Source of the DNA: Symsagittifera roscoffensis | Taxonomy: Eukaryota; Xenacoelomorpha; Acoela; Convolutidae | Assembly: GCF_963678635.1 (NCBI RefSeq) | Contig: NC_087070.1 | Location: forward strand, 6,544,539 to 6,608,538 | Length of the DNA stretch: 64,000 nt | Reading direction: 5' to 3' | Shown: positions 44,284 through 54,704 of the stretch, in pieces | Numbering within the stretch: position 1 is the stretch's first letter | Layout: the number at the start of each line of letters is the position of its first letter | The notes under the pieces: generated by a model | Told to the model about the DNA's origin: nothing | What the model saw: the letters and a program-made list of their open reading frames with translations, nothing else | Database searches by the model: none | Translations under genes and position numbers: made by a program

Positions 44284-44817
44284 ATGAGTTTAGACAAGTC
44301 AAGGATACCAAAACGAGGTAATAGCTCTAGGAAATTCATACCTGAAAAGCAAAGAAAAACGATGACCGATCCTTTTGTGGATTGGATCAAGCGAACCCGG
44401 TCCGATAAAAAGGGGACGGTTTCAGGCAGAATGGTTGAAACGAGAAGTCAAAAGACCTCAGAAGAGCGAAGAGAACTGTTAGAAGTGGAGGTCAATACGG
44501 ACCATACCATGAACGACAACCAGGGAGTAAATGGACTTGAAGGGAGAGGCAGAAGGCTGGCGAGTGAATCTACTCCGGTAGAACAAGGCCATGATTTTGC
44601 CACTTCCACCGGGACGTTGGATCGAGAGGAGATGTCGGAACTGTCCGACATCTCAACTGAAGTAACGGCGACTAGAAGATCTCCGACAGACAACACTATG
44701 ATGGCAGGCGGAACGGGGAAACAAACAACGTCATCATCATTCTCAGAAAGAATGAAGAACACCTTCGGAAACATCTTTCCATTCAGCATGGGAGGAGGAG
44801 CAGGAAACGATGGGTAG
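44284..44817 (+). CDS. Short upstream ORF in the retroelement
   Basis: A 177-codon open frame starting MSLDKSRIPKRGNSSRK. It is basic at first, then Ser/Thr/Glu-rich and Gly-rich at the end (SMGGGAGNDG). No domain recognised. It precedes the main Gag-Pol ORF and resembles its low-complexity N-terminal part in composition. Its role is unknown. Confidence 0.5.
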   Translation: MSLDKSRIPKRGNSSRKFIPEKQRKTMTDPFVDWIKRTRSDKKGTVSGRMVETRSQKTSEERRELLEVEVNTDHTMNDNQGVNGLEGRGRRLASESTPVEQGHDFATSTGTLDREEMSELSDISTEVTATRRSPTDNTMMAGGTGKQTTSSSFSERMKNTFGNIFPFSMGGGAGNDG

Positions 44818-44925
44818 TCCCAGGAGGAAGAGGATGAAGAGGAGCAAGGGGACTTTGGATCTCAAGTCAGTCTCAATAGTTCGATCCAGGAGAGTGAGGC
44901 ACACGTCGGAAGAGAGACTGGAACC

Positions 44926-47900
44926 ATGGATAAATTTGGTGTAGTGACAACGATAAGCAAAGAGGCAAACACACCGGGCCAGTCGAAGGACTTCGCGATC
45001 AGGACAAGTTCGGAGCCACAACCTGAAGAGAGTAGAACCAGAGGGCTTGGCAACGCGTTAGCGGATCCTGAAATGGATAATGAAAAGACGTCAAGACAGA
45101 GGGTCAAGGCCCGGATCTCGACCAGCACGAAGCTACCTGGAACCGACAGAGTTACACCACCACTAGTGACGCCACTCATGGATAACGGGGCAGCACTAGA
45201 GGAAGCCTTAAACAACATAGTGGGCAGTTTAGGAGAACAAAATGAACAGATGTCGATAAGGATGAGTGAACTAGAAAGAGCAGTTCACATTGAAAGAGAA
45301 AGTCTGCGGGAAGAAATAAACCGCAACAGACAAGAAGTTGACAGAAGCGAAAAACGCTTGAAAGAAAGAACGGACGAACATATGACGAGGAACTTGTCGC
45401 GAATGACAAGAGAAGCGGAACAGAGGGAGTTACGCTTAAGAGCCGACATGGAGAAGTTAAGAATTCAGCAAGAGCAGTCTCTTGGGTCTCTTGACACAAA
45501 GATAGACGCGATGATGGAGAGGCGAACGCAGGCTATCATGGATAGGTTGGACGGGCTACTAAGCAGCAAGAGTGGACCAAAAGAAGGAGAGCCGAACTCG
45601 GGAGGTCCCAGCAGGGAACCGAGGGTGAACTTCAATGAAAGGAGGAAGACATATGGATCCACTAGAGGCAGGGGCAGTTCATCAGGCTATGCCACAAGGA
45701 GTAATACAGCATGGGGCCCGAACAGTAGAGCGAGTTCAACGGGGAACAAACAAACCTCGAACGAACGACCAACGCAAAGCACACATGCGACCGGGAGAAG
45801 CGATTCTGGCAACATGGGGCATACAAGCCCGAGGAGGAGTCACATGGGCCAAGCGGGAAACGCTCATGGTGATTCGGATTGTAGGGATGTACCGCACACA
45901 GAGCCTTCGACAAGGTGTGAGGAAACTCAAGCGGGACACTCAAGGGATGCTACGGCTATGGCCACAGCATTTGAACCCCTGAACAGGTCTTTGGAGACAT
46001 TCCTGACGCGGTTATCTAGAACCAATGAACGCAGTGAAAAGTCCAGAAGAGTCTTTAAGAAACCAAGATGCTACAAAGACGAATCTGATGGCTGTATTGA
46101 TACCTGGATAGAGGTAATGAAGCTGCATTTCGAGGAAGAAGACTTGTCTGAGAGACAGGAATGCAGCGCGCTCACCAGCAACTTAGAAGGGACAGCCCTG
46201 AACTGTGTCATGGCCAAGAAACAGTATCAACGTGACACTGCTGAGAAAATCTTCGAAATTTTATTAAACCGTTTCGGATCAGGGGTGCAGGGGCACCAGG
46301 CGATGATGCGCTTCGAGAAACGGAGGCAGCGGGAAGATGAAACTATAGACAAGTTTCTCGATGATTTGGAAATGCTGAGAAGACGCAGCCAACCGGATGA
46401 GTCAAATCGAAGGATGAACCTGGCCGTAGCCTCAAAATTCATCGATGGTGTGAAAAACGATGAACTTCGTACGATGCTAGCAACGCATTACACACCACTA
46501 TCAACTAATGCGCCAACACCGGAGGAGTTGAGACTCAAATCGAAAGAGTATCTATTGCTGAAACCTCCTTCGAGATCTGGATATTACAAGAACAATTATG
46601 GCAATTTTAACAACGGACCAGCGAACCAAGGGAACAATTGGTATAAACCGAGGGACGATATGGACAAGAGACGCTCTTGTGCTAATTGTAGTTCAACAGA
46701 CCATCATGTGTCAGCATGCCCAGCTTATAAACAAGGCATGAAAGCAATAGGCTTTAGCCTCGAGGACGAAGATGCGTCAGAGTTGGAACATGAGGATTTC
46801 ATGAGAGGAGTAATTGCGAAATTCGGCCCGAGGTGTTTCTTTTGCAACTTGGAAGGTCATTTTAAATCAGACTGTCCACAATTCTGGGATGCAGTGGCAG
46901 ACATCAAGCATCCAAGGCATGAAGAAGCTTTATCGGGAGTGAAAGCAAGCAAGGCTCGACTTTTAAACGAAGCAGAGGCACGCAGGAAGGACAAACCTCA
47001 AGAGCTGGCGGCAAAGAAAATGCAAGCGGTAACAAGAGAAGCATGTGAACCGGAACCAGCAACTGCGGCCGATGACTTCAAGATCGATTACAAGGCAGCC
47101 GCAAAGGATGCTCTAAATAGAGTACAACAGGAACTGGTGACGAAAGAAATCGAACAAAAAGTGAAACTTGAACTGGAAAATGAAAAGCTTCAGGAGCAAC
47201 TGAATACCTTCGAAGCAACGGAGTTCGAGGAGACGAAAACACCAAGCAGTTTAGATATGAAACTTAAAGTGATCTCCGGTAAGAGGTTCGGCATGGCGCC
47301 GCAGGGAAAGAAGATACAGTCGATAATCTCAGTGGCTGGACACCAGGTAATAAGAAATTTGAGTGAACCATCAGAGTTCACTTTAATGCATTTGGACACA
47401 TATGCAGATTATCTGAGGCAGGTGGAGCCACGCACTGAGTCGAGAGCTGTGCGAGCACTACTAACGACGGGTGGCCCTCGCATGAAGAAACTTCATGGAC
47501 GCTACTTGGAGGTCTATGGGCCGTATCAAATAATGCTGAACGTGGATGGAATCAGCATCTACACCAGGACTTACATAACAACAGATGATGACCAAATGGG
47601 GCAGATCTATTTGGGTGAAGAGGAACTCAAAGTCCGCAGGATAGGCCATGACTCCATGATGGAACAAGACGCGGTACATATTGGATATGAAGCAGATGTG
47701 ACAGCACACCTGCTTGACACCAACGGAACAAAAATCGGAGTCACAGGGCTTCTGGACACAGGCGCGGTGGTGAGTGTGATGCCGATAAAAACCTGGGAGA
47801 GAATGGGCTTCACGCGGGAAGATTTGATTCCTACGAATCTCCGACTAGCCGCTGCAAATCGAGGAGCTATCTACGTAGCCGGAAGAACACCGGTGACGGT

Positions 47901-50900
47901 CCTTCACATGGGAGGGCGGAACCTTTGGATGAGCTTCCTGGTGGTAGAGAATCTGGACGACGCCGACCAATTCATCTTGGGCAGAGATTTTGTCAGGAAC
48001 TTTGACGTGATGATTGACTTAAACAACGGTCTAATACGGATTAGAAACCCGGACCGAAAGTATGTTAAGAGACCCATTAATAGGATAATAACAGATGAAA
48101 ATAAGGTACCAGTTTTTTTGGATAGAAAAGTAAAGTTACAACCAGGACAAGCTGTAGTAGCGATTTTTAGAATGAGAAATTTAAATTCGTTAAGTGATAG
48201 CAAACAGGTTTGCTTAGTACCGAATCCAAATAGTCAGAGTTCGGTGATTTTAGGCCGGAGCTTCTCGGTAACGCGAAACGGACTGTGTGTCAGTGTGTTG
48301 TTGAACACACTGGACACCACGGTTTCAATCCAGCGTGGAAAGAAGCTTGGTTACGCATTGCCGATGAGGACCGACTATGAAGAGACACAAAACTTGAAGA
48401 AATATAGTGTGAAAGACTGTCCTTATCATGCAAATAGAGATAAAATCTTAAAGAGAATTAATGAATTAAAATCTATTCGTAAATTGTTTTCAATGAAATC
48501 CGAAACGGACGACGGCTTATCAAGCTGCTCGAATTTTCCGGAACGCCCCTCGTCATATGAACTAGATTCTGACAAACCGGTTTTGCCAGAAATAGAACAT
48601 TTAAAAGGAAAAATAGGCGAGGGAGATTTTGAAAAATTGCGGGACCTCCTAGATCGGAACGCCGAAGTATTTTCAAAACATAAGGCGGACATCGGTTGCT
48701 GTAATTTCGTCGAACACGAAATCGAACTAGAAGAGGGCGCCGTTCCCCATAGGGAAGGCGCAAGGCGAATGACGCCACATAAATCGGAAGCGTGCCGAGC
48801 GGAAATAGAAATGTTGCTTGAATACGACATGATAGAACCCTCGAAATCACCATGGGCTTGCGGAGTAGTAATGGCGAAAAAGAAAGGGGGGCAGCTTAGA
48901 TTTTGTTGCGACTTTTGTTACTTGAACGCGGTAACGATTAAAGACGCGTACCCGATACCGCGAATAGACGAGAGCCTATCCAAACTTGGTGATGCAAAGT
49001 TCTTCACCACATTGGACTTGGGTTCTGCCTTCTGGCAGGTTCCTCTGCGAAAGAAGGACAGGGAGAAAACAGGATTCGCGTGCGAATTGGGGTTGTACCA
49101 GTGGAAGAGGATGCCCTTCGGCTTGTGCAATGCAACAGCAACCTTTCAAAGGCTGATGGCTCAGGCTTTGACAGGAGTGACCAAAAAGTACGGGAATCTC
49201 TTGATGTGCTACGTGGATGACGTAGTCATAGCGACACCAACCCTGGAGGATCACATTGATCGACTCGATGAGGTCTTCGGATGTATGAAAAGAGCAGGCT
49301 TGAAATGCAAACCATCGAAATGTGAAATCCTTAGGGATTCGATCAAGTACCTGGGAAGAATGGTGGACCGGCATGGTGTGAGGCCAGATCCAGAAGCAGT
49401 AGAGGCTGTGCTGACATGGAAAGCTCCTAGAACGGACACACAGCTCATGAGCTTCCTAGGGTTTGCCAATTACTACCGTGAATTCATTAAAGGATATGCG
49501 GACAAGGTGTATCCGATGCAGAAGCTGATGCGCAACAAAGGGAAGAAGTTCGAATGGAACGATGAGGCACAAGTTGCTTTCGAGAACATAAAGCGGGAAC
49601 TGTGCGAAGCGCCAGTGCTGGGCATGCCTACAGAAAAGGGCATGTATGTTCTCGACACAGACGCATCGGTGGTGGCCATCTCAGGAATATTGCATCAAGA
49701 GCAAGAATGGAACGGAAGAACAGTCCTCCGTCCCATTGCATACGGCAGCAAGGTCTTGAGTGACACAGAGATGAAATATGGCGCACCGAAAGCAGAAATG
49801 TTTGCAGTAGTCACCTTCGTGGAAAAGTACCGTGCATACTTGGGGAGCGCTCCCTTCAAGTTACGCGTGGACAACAGAGCGTTATCCTGGTTGAAGACCT
49901 ACTCGATGGATCAGAGTTATATTGGTAGATGGATAGTCAGATTGGATGGCTACCATATGATAATCGAACATAGGATGCGTGATAAACATCAGAATGCTGA
50001 CAGTCTCAGCAAGAAAACTGAGTTCTATGAAAGATTGGAGCAGAAGCAGGCCAATCAGGCGGAAGTAAAGGAGGGATTCTCGTTTCTGGACAAAGAAACT
50101 TATGAAGCGCTTCCCTTAACGAGATGGTTGGATAAGTCTGGACATCCAATTCCAGGGCATCCTGAGTTACCTGTAGAGAAAGCAGCTGAGATAAAGATCC
50201 TGTCCAAGGAGGATCCAGTCCCCTTAGATTTGTTGCTGCGCTCGAACCTGGTCCAGCAAGAACTCTCTCGCATGAATATAAACAGCCTCTCATTATTGGA
50301 TAAAACGGTGCAAGTCACACCACAAGTAATGCGGATGCTGGGTGGGTTGTTAGAAAGAGAAGTGACCAGAGATGACCCCGAGTGGACAGCAGCAGTGGCA
50401 TCGCTAACAGTCAGTAAGAAAGTGAAGATCATGCCGTCCAGACAACAGCACGAAGAGAACAAGAGGGATTGTAGGACAATAGTTCAGCAACTAGTATCCT
50501 CAATATCCCAAGAGATTTTAACCAGTACTTCTTACGGACGGAAAGAACAGGGGAGCAGCAAGCGAAAGAAAACCGTCACCTTTGTAGACCGGGAAAAAGA
50601 GGGTGAAGAGGTAGAACAAAATCTGCTGCAAGACTATTTGTCCGGGGAGAAGGATGAGGAGAAAAACCAGCAATCACAAGATCAACACCCGGGACAAGTG
50701 AATTTGTCCGGGGAGTCCGAGATAGACGAGAAAATTCCTGATGAGAAACAGGACCTAGAGAACAAAGTTTTGTCCGGGGAGTTCAGATGGATGCGAAGGA
50801 AATACGGACATGATCTGGAGGAGCGTGCAGTCTCCAGCACAACACCTTCGACGGATGATAAGACAGAAAGCTCGAGAATGAACACCTATTCAGACAGGGA

Positions 50901-53880
50901 TTCGACCTCGGGATCAGAACTGTCAGAACTGGCGATACACACGCTACTAGTGGAAACTCGGGCGAGAAACCTGGACAGAGAGGTGTACCAGGATCCTGAC
51001 AGTGATCGCTACCTAATATCAAGCGAAAGAGTCTTTGACAACGCAGCGGATGACTTAGAAACGATAGCGGTATCGAAACGTTCGATAAGCCTGTTGCCGC
51101 AGAAAGAGGTAGTCAGGACTGATCTTCAGCCGTTTCAACAAGAAACACAACCGTTGGCGAAGATTTGGTGCGTTAAGATGGAAGAAGACACACATCAGCC
51201 CAACGAGCTGAACAGTCAGATGAGAGTCATGAAGACGTACTTGAAGGCGAGATACAGACTCTCGGACCTTCTAAGGGCGCAGAGAAATGATCGCATGACA
51301 AGCAACCTAAAAAGGTGGATAGAAAACGGTGCACCTGACAAAGGTGACCTGGAAGAAGACAGCTATAGGATCCTGAGACAATACTTCATGCAGAAGGAGG
51401 GGAGATTATATCTGAACAAGGACGGGATCGTGGCTTGCAGGAGAAGAGAAGAAGACAAGGTCTTATACAAATATAACGCGATAGTGTTGCCGCAACTCTA
51501 TCAGACAGAACTATTATTCAGGTCGCATGATCAGATGGGCCATCAAGGGATCGACAAAGTGTATCAGAGGATCCTGAAGCGCTTTGAGTGGCCTGGGATG
51601 AAAAAGGCATGCGAGAAATGGGTGACAGCATGTCTGTCATGCCAACAGGTCAAGGATCCTAGGAAGTTGCGATTTCCTCTACAATCGATTGAGTCGTCTG
51701 AATTCAACGAGGTCGTGCAGATAGATCACCAGAAGATATGCATGACAGACAGCGGTTATAACCAAGTCTTGGTCATGATAGATCACTTCACGAAGTATGC
51801 AGAGGCCGTGCCCTGCATAACTGCCTCGGCGGAAGAGACATGCGACCACCTGATCAATACGTGGATAGCAAGACACGGATGTCCAATGACGTTTCAATCG
51901 GACAATGGAACGGCTTTCGTAGGCGAGCTTACGAAAGAGCTTATGAGACGGTCACAGGTCGCTCAGGCTCACTCCACGACATACCACCCTCAGACGAATG
52001 GCCTAGTGGAAAGACAGAATAGGACGTTAGTATCGATGCTGAGAGTATACTGTTCCAGGTATATGACCGATTGGGACAGATACCTTCCACAGGTGATGGG
52101 AGCTTATAATAGCACGCAACACTCCACCACTGGAGTCAGTCCACACATGATGCTGACGGGACACGAGAAATCTTTACCCTTGACATTCTTCTACCCAGAG
52201 TATGAGGGAAAGAAAACATCCCCACAGGTCTACGTGAGGGATGTGATCAGACGCCAACAGGAGTTGAACGACTTGTGTAGACGAAACACTCAGCAGGCAC
52301 AGGCAAGGCAGAGGAAAAGATTCGACAAGAAAGCAGCTGGTGCAAAGGCTTACTCGGTGGGAGACTACGTATGGGTATTTCAGAACGTTATACCACCGAA
52401 AGGGACAAAAAAGCTTCTGAAGAAGTGGAGGGGACCCTTCATGATTACAGAGGTGCACCAAGAGGGACGCTTTTATAGACTGAGTACTGGCCGAGCCGCC
52501 CACTACGAGAACATCAAGCCACACAATCCATCGACAGAAGACTGGTGTATACCTGCAGACATGGAAGAAGGGGATTATCTAATGATGGATCCTGCTTGTG
52601 AGGTCAATGAAAAAGGCACCAGGGAGAAGAACGATGGAAACGAAGTCGTAGAGGAAGGTACGGATACACCATTGGACCTGGATCCAAACGAACAGATCGA
52701 AGCGGACGATGAAACCTTGCCCTACGCAGAGGAAGATTGGCAGGATTCCGAACAGACAGAGGTTCCCAAGAACATGGAACCAGATCTTCCGTTCACGATG
52801 CAGACTCTTCAGAAAGACGGGACGAGACTAAGAAAGAAATACAATCCTTACGGTGACGACTTTGTAGTGGATAGGATAGATCTAAAGAAAATAGTGGAGG
52901 AAGTAGTGGGTTTAGAGGAAATAACAGTGTCACAGGACATTGGCATAGTCGATGATAACAACGATGAGTGGGTTGACGACTGGTCGAAACCCGAGGTGGA
53001 GTTCAACGATGAGCAACAGCAGTCAAATGAACAAGACCTGACGAACCTGCGTGTCTTAGAGTGGCTGAATGAAATGACATCAGACCCTGAAAAGACCAGC
53101 GTTACGATTCAAGACGTAGATCGCGAAAGCGCGAAATACATTAAGACCGAACGAGATGATCCTTCCTGGGCTGCCCAGGAAGGACAACTTCTCATTCCAG
53201 CTTCTAATCTTGACTTAATACCCGGTATGCGATCGACGGGGACGCCGATGGATATTTTTGTCCGGGGAGTGGGGGTAGGACTTACCCACACTGAAAACTT
53301 GATAATAAAAAAATTGAGAATAGCAAGAGAAACAGGAAACTTAGAAGCAGAAACAGGTGAAGAACCTAAGAAACCTGACATAGGCAGGGTAGTTGAGTCA
53401 TATTTTAATTTACCAAATGAATATTCTAGTAACATAATACTAACAGACAGTGATTTCATACTCACAAACAGAACATGTGCGGTAGCTATCACCGCAGACA
53501 TGAGTTTTAGGACGGCGCTAGCGGCAGATTTTAAGAGGGAATATAAAAACGTGGAATTCCTTTGGAAGCAAAGACCAGGGATAGGGGGCGTAGCAGCCTT
53601 ACCCCCGGCGGTGTCGCAAATACCGGGAAAGTACTTATGCTTCCTGGTAACGAGGGCGACAGAGAAGCAACACGTGGACCCAGAAAATCTAGTCTTGTCT
53701 TTGACGAGGCTGAGGGACTTCCTTGTGGAAATGGACGTGAAGGAGCTTTCGCTTCCAGTGTACGATCCAAATAGAGGAAGACTGCATCCTCGGGAATTGT
53801 ACGCGCTTGTACACGTGATATTCTCTGATACGAACATACAAGTATATCTACATAAGAAATATTACTTAAGTATAGGCTGA
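44926..53880 (+). CDS. Ty3/gypsy-like Gag-Pol polyprotein with C-terminal macro-like domain
   Basis: A 2984-codon ORF with ATG in a strong context (GAACCATGG). In order: a disordered start, a coiled coil (about 88-215), a Gag capsid-like helical region (about 375-545), and two CX2CX4HX4C zinc knuckles (from C585 and C637). An aspartic protease follows (LLDTGA, D944) with ILGRDF, then reverse transcriptase (FFTTLDLGSAFWQVPL, MPFGLCNA, YVDD at 1429-1432) and RNase H (LDTDAS, about 1577). A long acidic linker leads to integrase with its HHCC zinc region and D2267, D2326, E2362, the classic DD35E spacing, and a GPF-type motif after it (KKWRGPF). The last 145 residues (about 2840-2982) read as a macro domain: CAVAITADMSFRTALAADFK, GGVAAL, YLCFLVTRAT, a helix, LSLPVYDPNRGRLH. 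Macro domains bind or remove ADP-ribose. A typical gypsy Gag-Pol is about half this size. Confidence 0.92.
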   Translation: MDKFGVVTTISKEANTPGQSKDFAIRTSSEPQPEESRTRGLGNALADPEMDNEKTSRQRVKARISTSTKLPGTDRVTPPLVTPLMDNGAALEEALNNIVGSLGEQNEQMSIRMSELERAVHIERESLREEINRNRQEVDRSEKRLKERTDEHMTRNLSRMTREAEQRELRLRADMEKLRIQQEQSLGSLDTKIDAMMERRTQAIMDRLDGLLSSKSGPKEGEPNSGGPSREPRVNFNERRKTYGSTRGRGSSSGYATRSNTAWGPNSRASSTGNKQTSNERPTQSTHATGRSDSGNMGHTSPRRSHMGQAGNAHGDSDCRDVPHTEPSTRCEETQAGHSRDATAMATAFEPLNRSLETFLTRLSRTNERSEKSRRVFKKPRCYKDESDGCIDTWIEVMKLHFEEEDLSERQECSALTSNLEGTALNCVMAKKQYQRDTAEKIFEILLNRFGSGVQGHQAMMRFEKRRQREDETIDKFLDDLEMLRRRSQPDESNRRMNLAVASKFIDGVKNDELRTMLATHYTPLSTNAPTPEELRLKSKEYLLLKPPSRSGYYKNNYGNFNNGPANQGNNWYKPRDDMDKRRSCANCSSTDHHVSACPAYKQGMKAIGFSLEDEDASELEHEDFMRGVIAKFGPRCFFCNLEGHFKSDCPQFWDAVADIKHPRHEEALSGVKASKARLLNEAEARRKDKPQELAAKKMQAVTREACEPEPATAADDFKIDYKAAAKDALNRVQQELVTKEIEQKVKLELENEKLQEQLNTFEATEFEETKTPSSLDMKLKVISGKRFGMAPQGKKIQSIISVAGHQVIRNLSEPSEFTLMHLDTYADYLRQVEPRTESRAVRALLTTGGPRMKKLHGRYLEVYGPYQIMLNVDGISIYTRTYITTDDDQMGQIYLGEEELKVRRIGHDSMMEQDAVHIGYEADVTAHLLDTNGTKIGVTGLLDTGAVVSVMPIKTWERMGFTREDLIPTNLRLAAANRGAIYVAGRTPVTVLHMGGRNLWMSFLVVENLDDADQFILGRDFVRNFDVMIDLNNGLIRIRNPDRKYVKRPINRIITDENKVPVFLDRKVKLQPGQAVVAIFRMRNLNSLSDSKQVCLVPNPNSQSSVILGRSFSVTRNGLCVSVLLNTLDTTVSIQRGKKLGYALPMRTDYEETQNLKKYSVKDCPYHANRDKILKRINELKSIRKLFSMKSETDDGLSSCSNFPERPSSYELDSDKPVLPEIEHLKGKIGEGDFEKLRDLLDRNAEVFSKHKADIGCCNFVEHEIELEEGAVPHREGARRMTPHKSEACRAEIEMLLEYDMIEPSKSPWACGVVMAKKKGGQLRFCCDFCYLNAVTIKDAYPIPRIDESLSKLGDAKFFTTLDLGSAFWQVPLRKKDREKTGFACELGLYQWKRMPFGLCNATATFQRLMAQALTGVTKKYGNLLMCYVDDVVIATPTLEDHIDRLDEVFGCMKRAGLKCKPSKCEILRDSIKYLGRMVDRHGVRPDPEAVEAVLTWKAPRTDTQLMSFLGFANYYREFIKGYADKVYPMQKLMRNKGKKFEWNDEAQVAFENIKRELCEAPVLGMPTEKGMYVLDTDASVVAISGILHQEQEWNGRTVLRPIAYGSKVLSDTEMKYGAPKAEMFAVVTFVEKYRAYLGSAPFKLRVDNRALSWLKTYSMDQSYIGRWIVRLDGYHMIIEHRMRDKHQNADSLSKKTEFYERLEQKQANQAEVKEGFSFLDKETYEALPLTRWLDKSGHPIPGHPELPVEKAAEIKILSKEDPVPLDLLLRSNLVQQELSRMNINSLSLLDKTVQVTPQVMRMLGGLLEREVTRDDPEWTAAVASLTVSKKVKIMPSRQQHEENKRDCRTIVQQLVSSISQEILTSTSYGRKEQGSSKRKKTVTFVDREKEGEEVEQNLLQDYLSGEKDEEKNQQSQDQHPGQVNLSGESEIDEKIPDEKQDLENKVLSGEFRWMRRKYGHDLEERAVSSTTPSTDDKTESSRMNTYSDRDSTSGSELSELAIHTLLVETRARNLDREVYQDPDSDRYLISSERVFDNAADDLETIAVSKRSISLLPQKEVVRTDLQPFQQETQPLAKIWCVKMEEDTHQPNELNSQMRVMKTYLKARYRLSDLLRAQRNDRMTSNLKRWIENGAPDKGDLEEDSYRILRQYFMQKEGRLYLNKDGIVACRRREEDKVLYKYNAIVLPQLYQTELLFRSHDQMGHQGIDKVYQRILKRFEWPGMKKACEKWVTACLSCQQVKDPRKLRFPLQSIESSEFNEVVQIDHQKICMTDSGYNQVLVMIDHFTKYAEAVPCITASAEETCDHLINTWIARHGCPMTFQSDNGTAFVGELTKELMRRSQVAQAHSTTYHPQTNGLVERQNRTLVSMLRVYCSRYMTDWDRYLPQVMGAYNSTQHSTTGVSPHMMLTGHEKSLPLTFFYPEYEGKKTSPQVYVRDVIRRQQELNDLCRRNTQQAQARQRKRFDKKAAGAKAYSVGDYVWVFQNVIPPKGTKKLLKKWRGPFMITEVHQEGRFYRLSTGRAAHYENIKPHNPSTEDWCIPADMEEGDYLMMDPACEVNEKGTREKNDGNEVVEEGTDTPLDLDPNEQIEADDETLPYAEEDWQDSEQTEVPKNMEPDLPFTMQTLQKDGTRLRKKYNPYGDDFVVDRIDLKKIVEEVVGLEEITVSQDIGIVDDNNDEWVDDWSKPEVEFNDEQQQSNEQDLTNLRVLEWLNEMTSDPEKTSVTIQDVDRESAKYIKTERDDPSWAAQEGQLLIPASNLDLIPGMRSTGTPMDIFVRGVGVGLTHTENLIIKKLRIARETGNLEAETGEEPKKPDIGRVVESYFNLPNEYSSNIILTDSDFILTNRTCAVAITADMSFRTALAADFKREYKNVEFLWKQRPGIGGVAALPPAVSQIPGKYLCFLVTRATEKQHVDPENLVLSLTRLRDFLVEMDVKELSLPVYDPNRGRLHPRELYALVHVIFSDTNIQVYLHKKYYLSIG
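50638..50782 (+). repeat. TTGTCCGGGGAG motif at exact 66-bp spacing
   Basis: The 12-mer TTGTCCGGGGAG occurs at 50638, 50704 and 50770, 66 bp apart, inside the RNase H-integrase linker, read as LSGE each time. A fourth copy at 53259 is read in another frame (FVRGV). Confidence 0.9.
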
Positions 53881-53942
53881 GTGATGAGCGAGAGGGTGTT
53901 AGGCCAAAGACCGAGTTACATGTAATATGTGATATGTGTGTC

Positions 53943-53972
53943 ATGTTATGTTATGTTATGTTATGTTATGTG
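53943..53972 (+). repeat. ATGTT microsatellite
   Basis: Five to six units of TGTTA/ATGTT after TGATATGTGTGTC. The same tract is found in the duplicate at about 54432-54461. Confidence 0.9.
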
Positions 53973-54026
53973 TTAGGTTATTAAGATCATGGGTAAGTAG
54001 GGGTTAGTGACCATGAACAACTAAAT

Positions 54027-54090
54027 GACGATCTTGGGAATAGATCCAAAGTTTGGACTGTCCAATCTTAGGTCGAATTCCAAGATCGTC
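54027..54090 (+). repeat. Hairpin with 11-bp perfect stem
   Basis: GACGATCTTGG (54027-54037) is complementary to CCAAGATCGTC (54080-54090). The loop contains a smaller inverted repeat (ATCCAAAG/CTTTGGAT-like). The duplicate copy keeps only the left arm. Confidence 0.8.
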
Positions 54091-54112
54091 GAATTCCAAT
54101 CTTATCCAGGAT

Positions 54113-54570
54113 GGATAGGATAGATCTAAAGAAAATAGTGGAGGAAGTAGTGGGTTTAGAGGAAATAACAGTGTCACAGGACATTGGCATAGTCGATGAT
54201 AACAACGATGAGTGGGTTGACGACTGGTCGAAACCCGAGGTGGAGTTCAACGATGAGCAACAGCAGTCAAATGAACAAGACCTGACGCATACCGCTTGTA
54301 CACGTGATATTCTCTGATACGAACATACAAGTATATCTACATAAGAAATATTACTTAAGTATAGGCTGAGTGATGAGCGAGAGGGTGTTAGGCCAAAGAC
54401 CGAGTTACATGTAATATGTGATATGTGTGTCATGTTATGTTATGTTATGTTATGTTATGTGTTAGGTTATTAAGATCATGGGTAAGTAGGGGTTAGTGAC
54501 CATGAACAACTAAATGACGATCTTGGGAATAGATCCAAAGTTTGGACTGTCCAATCTTAGGTCGAATTCC
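54113..54570 (+). repeat. Shortened duplicate of the Gag-Pol 3' region and tail
   Basis: 54113-54288 repeats 52869-53044 of the Gag-Pol ORF almost exactly. It is joined directly to 54294-54570, which repeats 53805-54081 (end of ORF plus downstream tail). The near identity means the event is recent. The junction of two distant segments suggests template switching or recombination. Confidence 0.92.
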
Positions 54571-54679
54571 AAAATTTTAGAAACCAATTGATTTTAATAA
54601 ATTTTAGGATAAATATCTTTTTATCTGAACTGTCTTTAAGCAAATTTTAACGATGTATGTTAGGGTGAAATTGACAAGT

Positions 54680-54704
54680 GTGACATTCGTGATTTCTTTT
54701 CTAG
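54680..54704 (+). promoter_or_regulatory. Candidate 3' splice site before the second ORF
   Basis: GTGATTTCTTTTCTAG, a pyrimidine tract ending in AG at 54704, lies 77 bases before the ATG at 54782. Ty3/gypsy-related elements with a third gene are known to express it from a spliced RNA, so this site may serve the second ORF. Confidence 0.5.
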
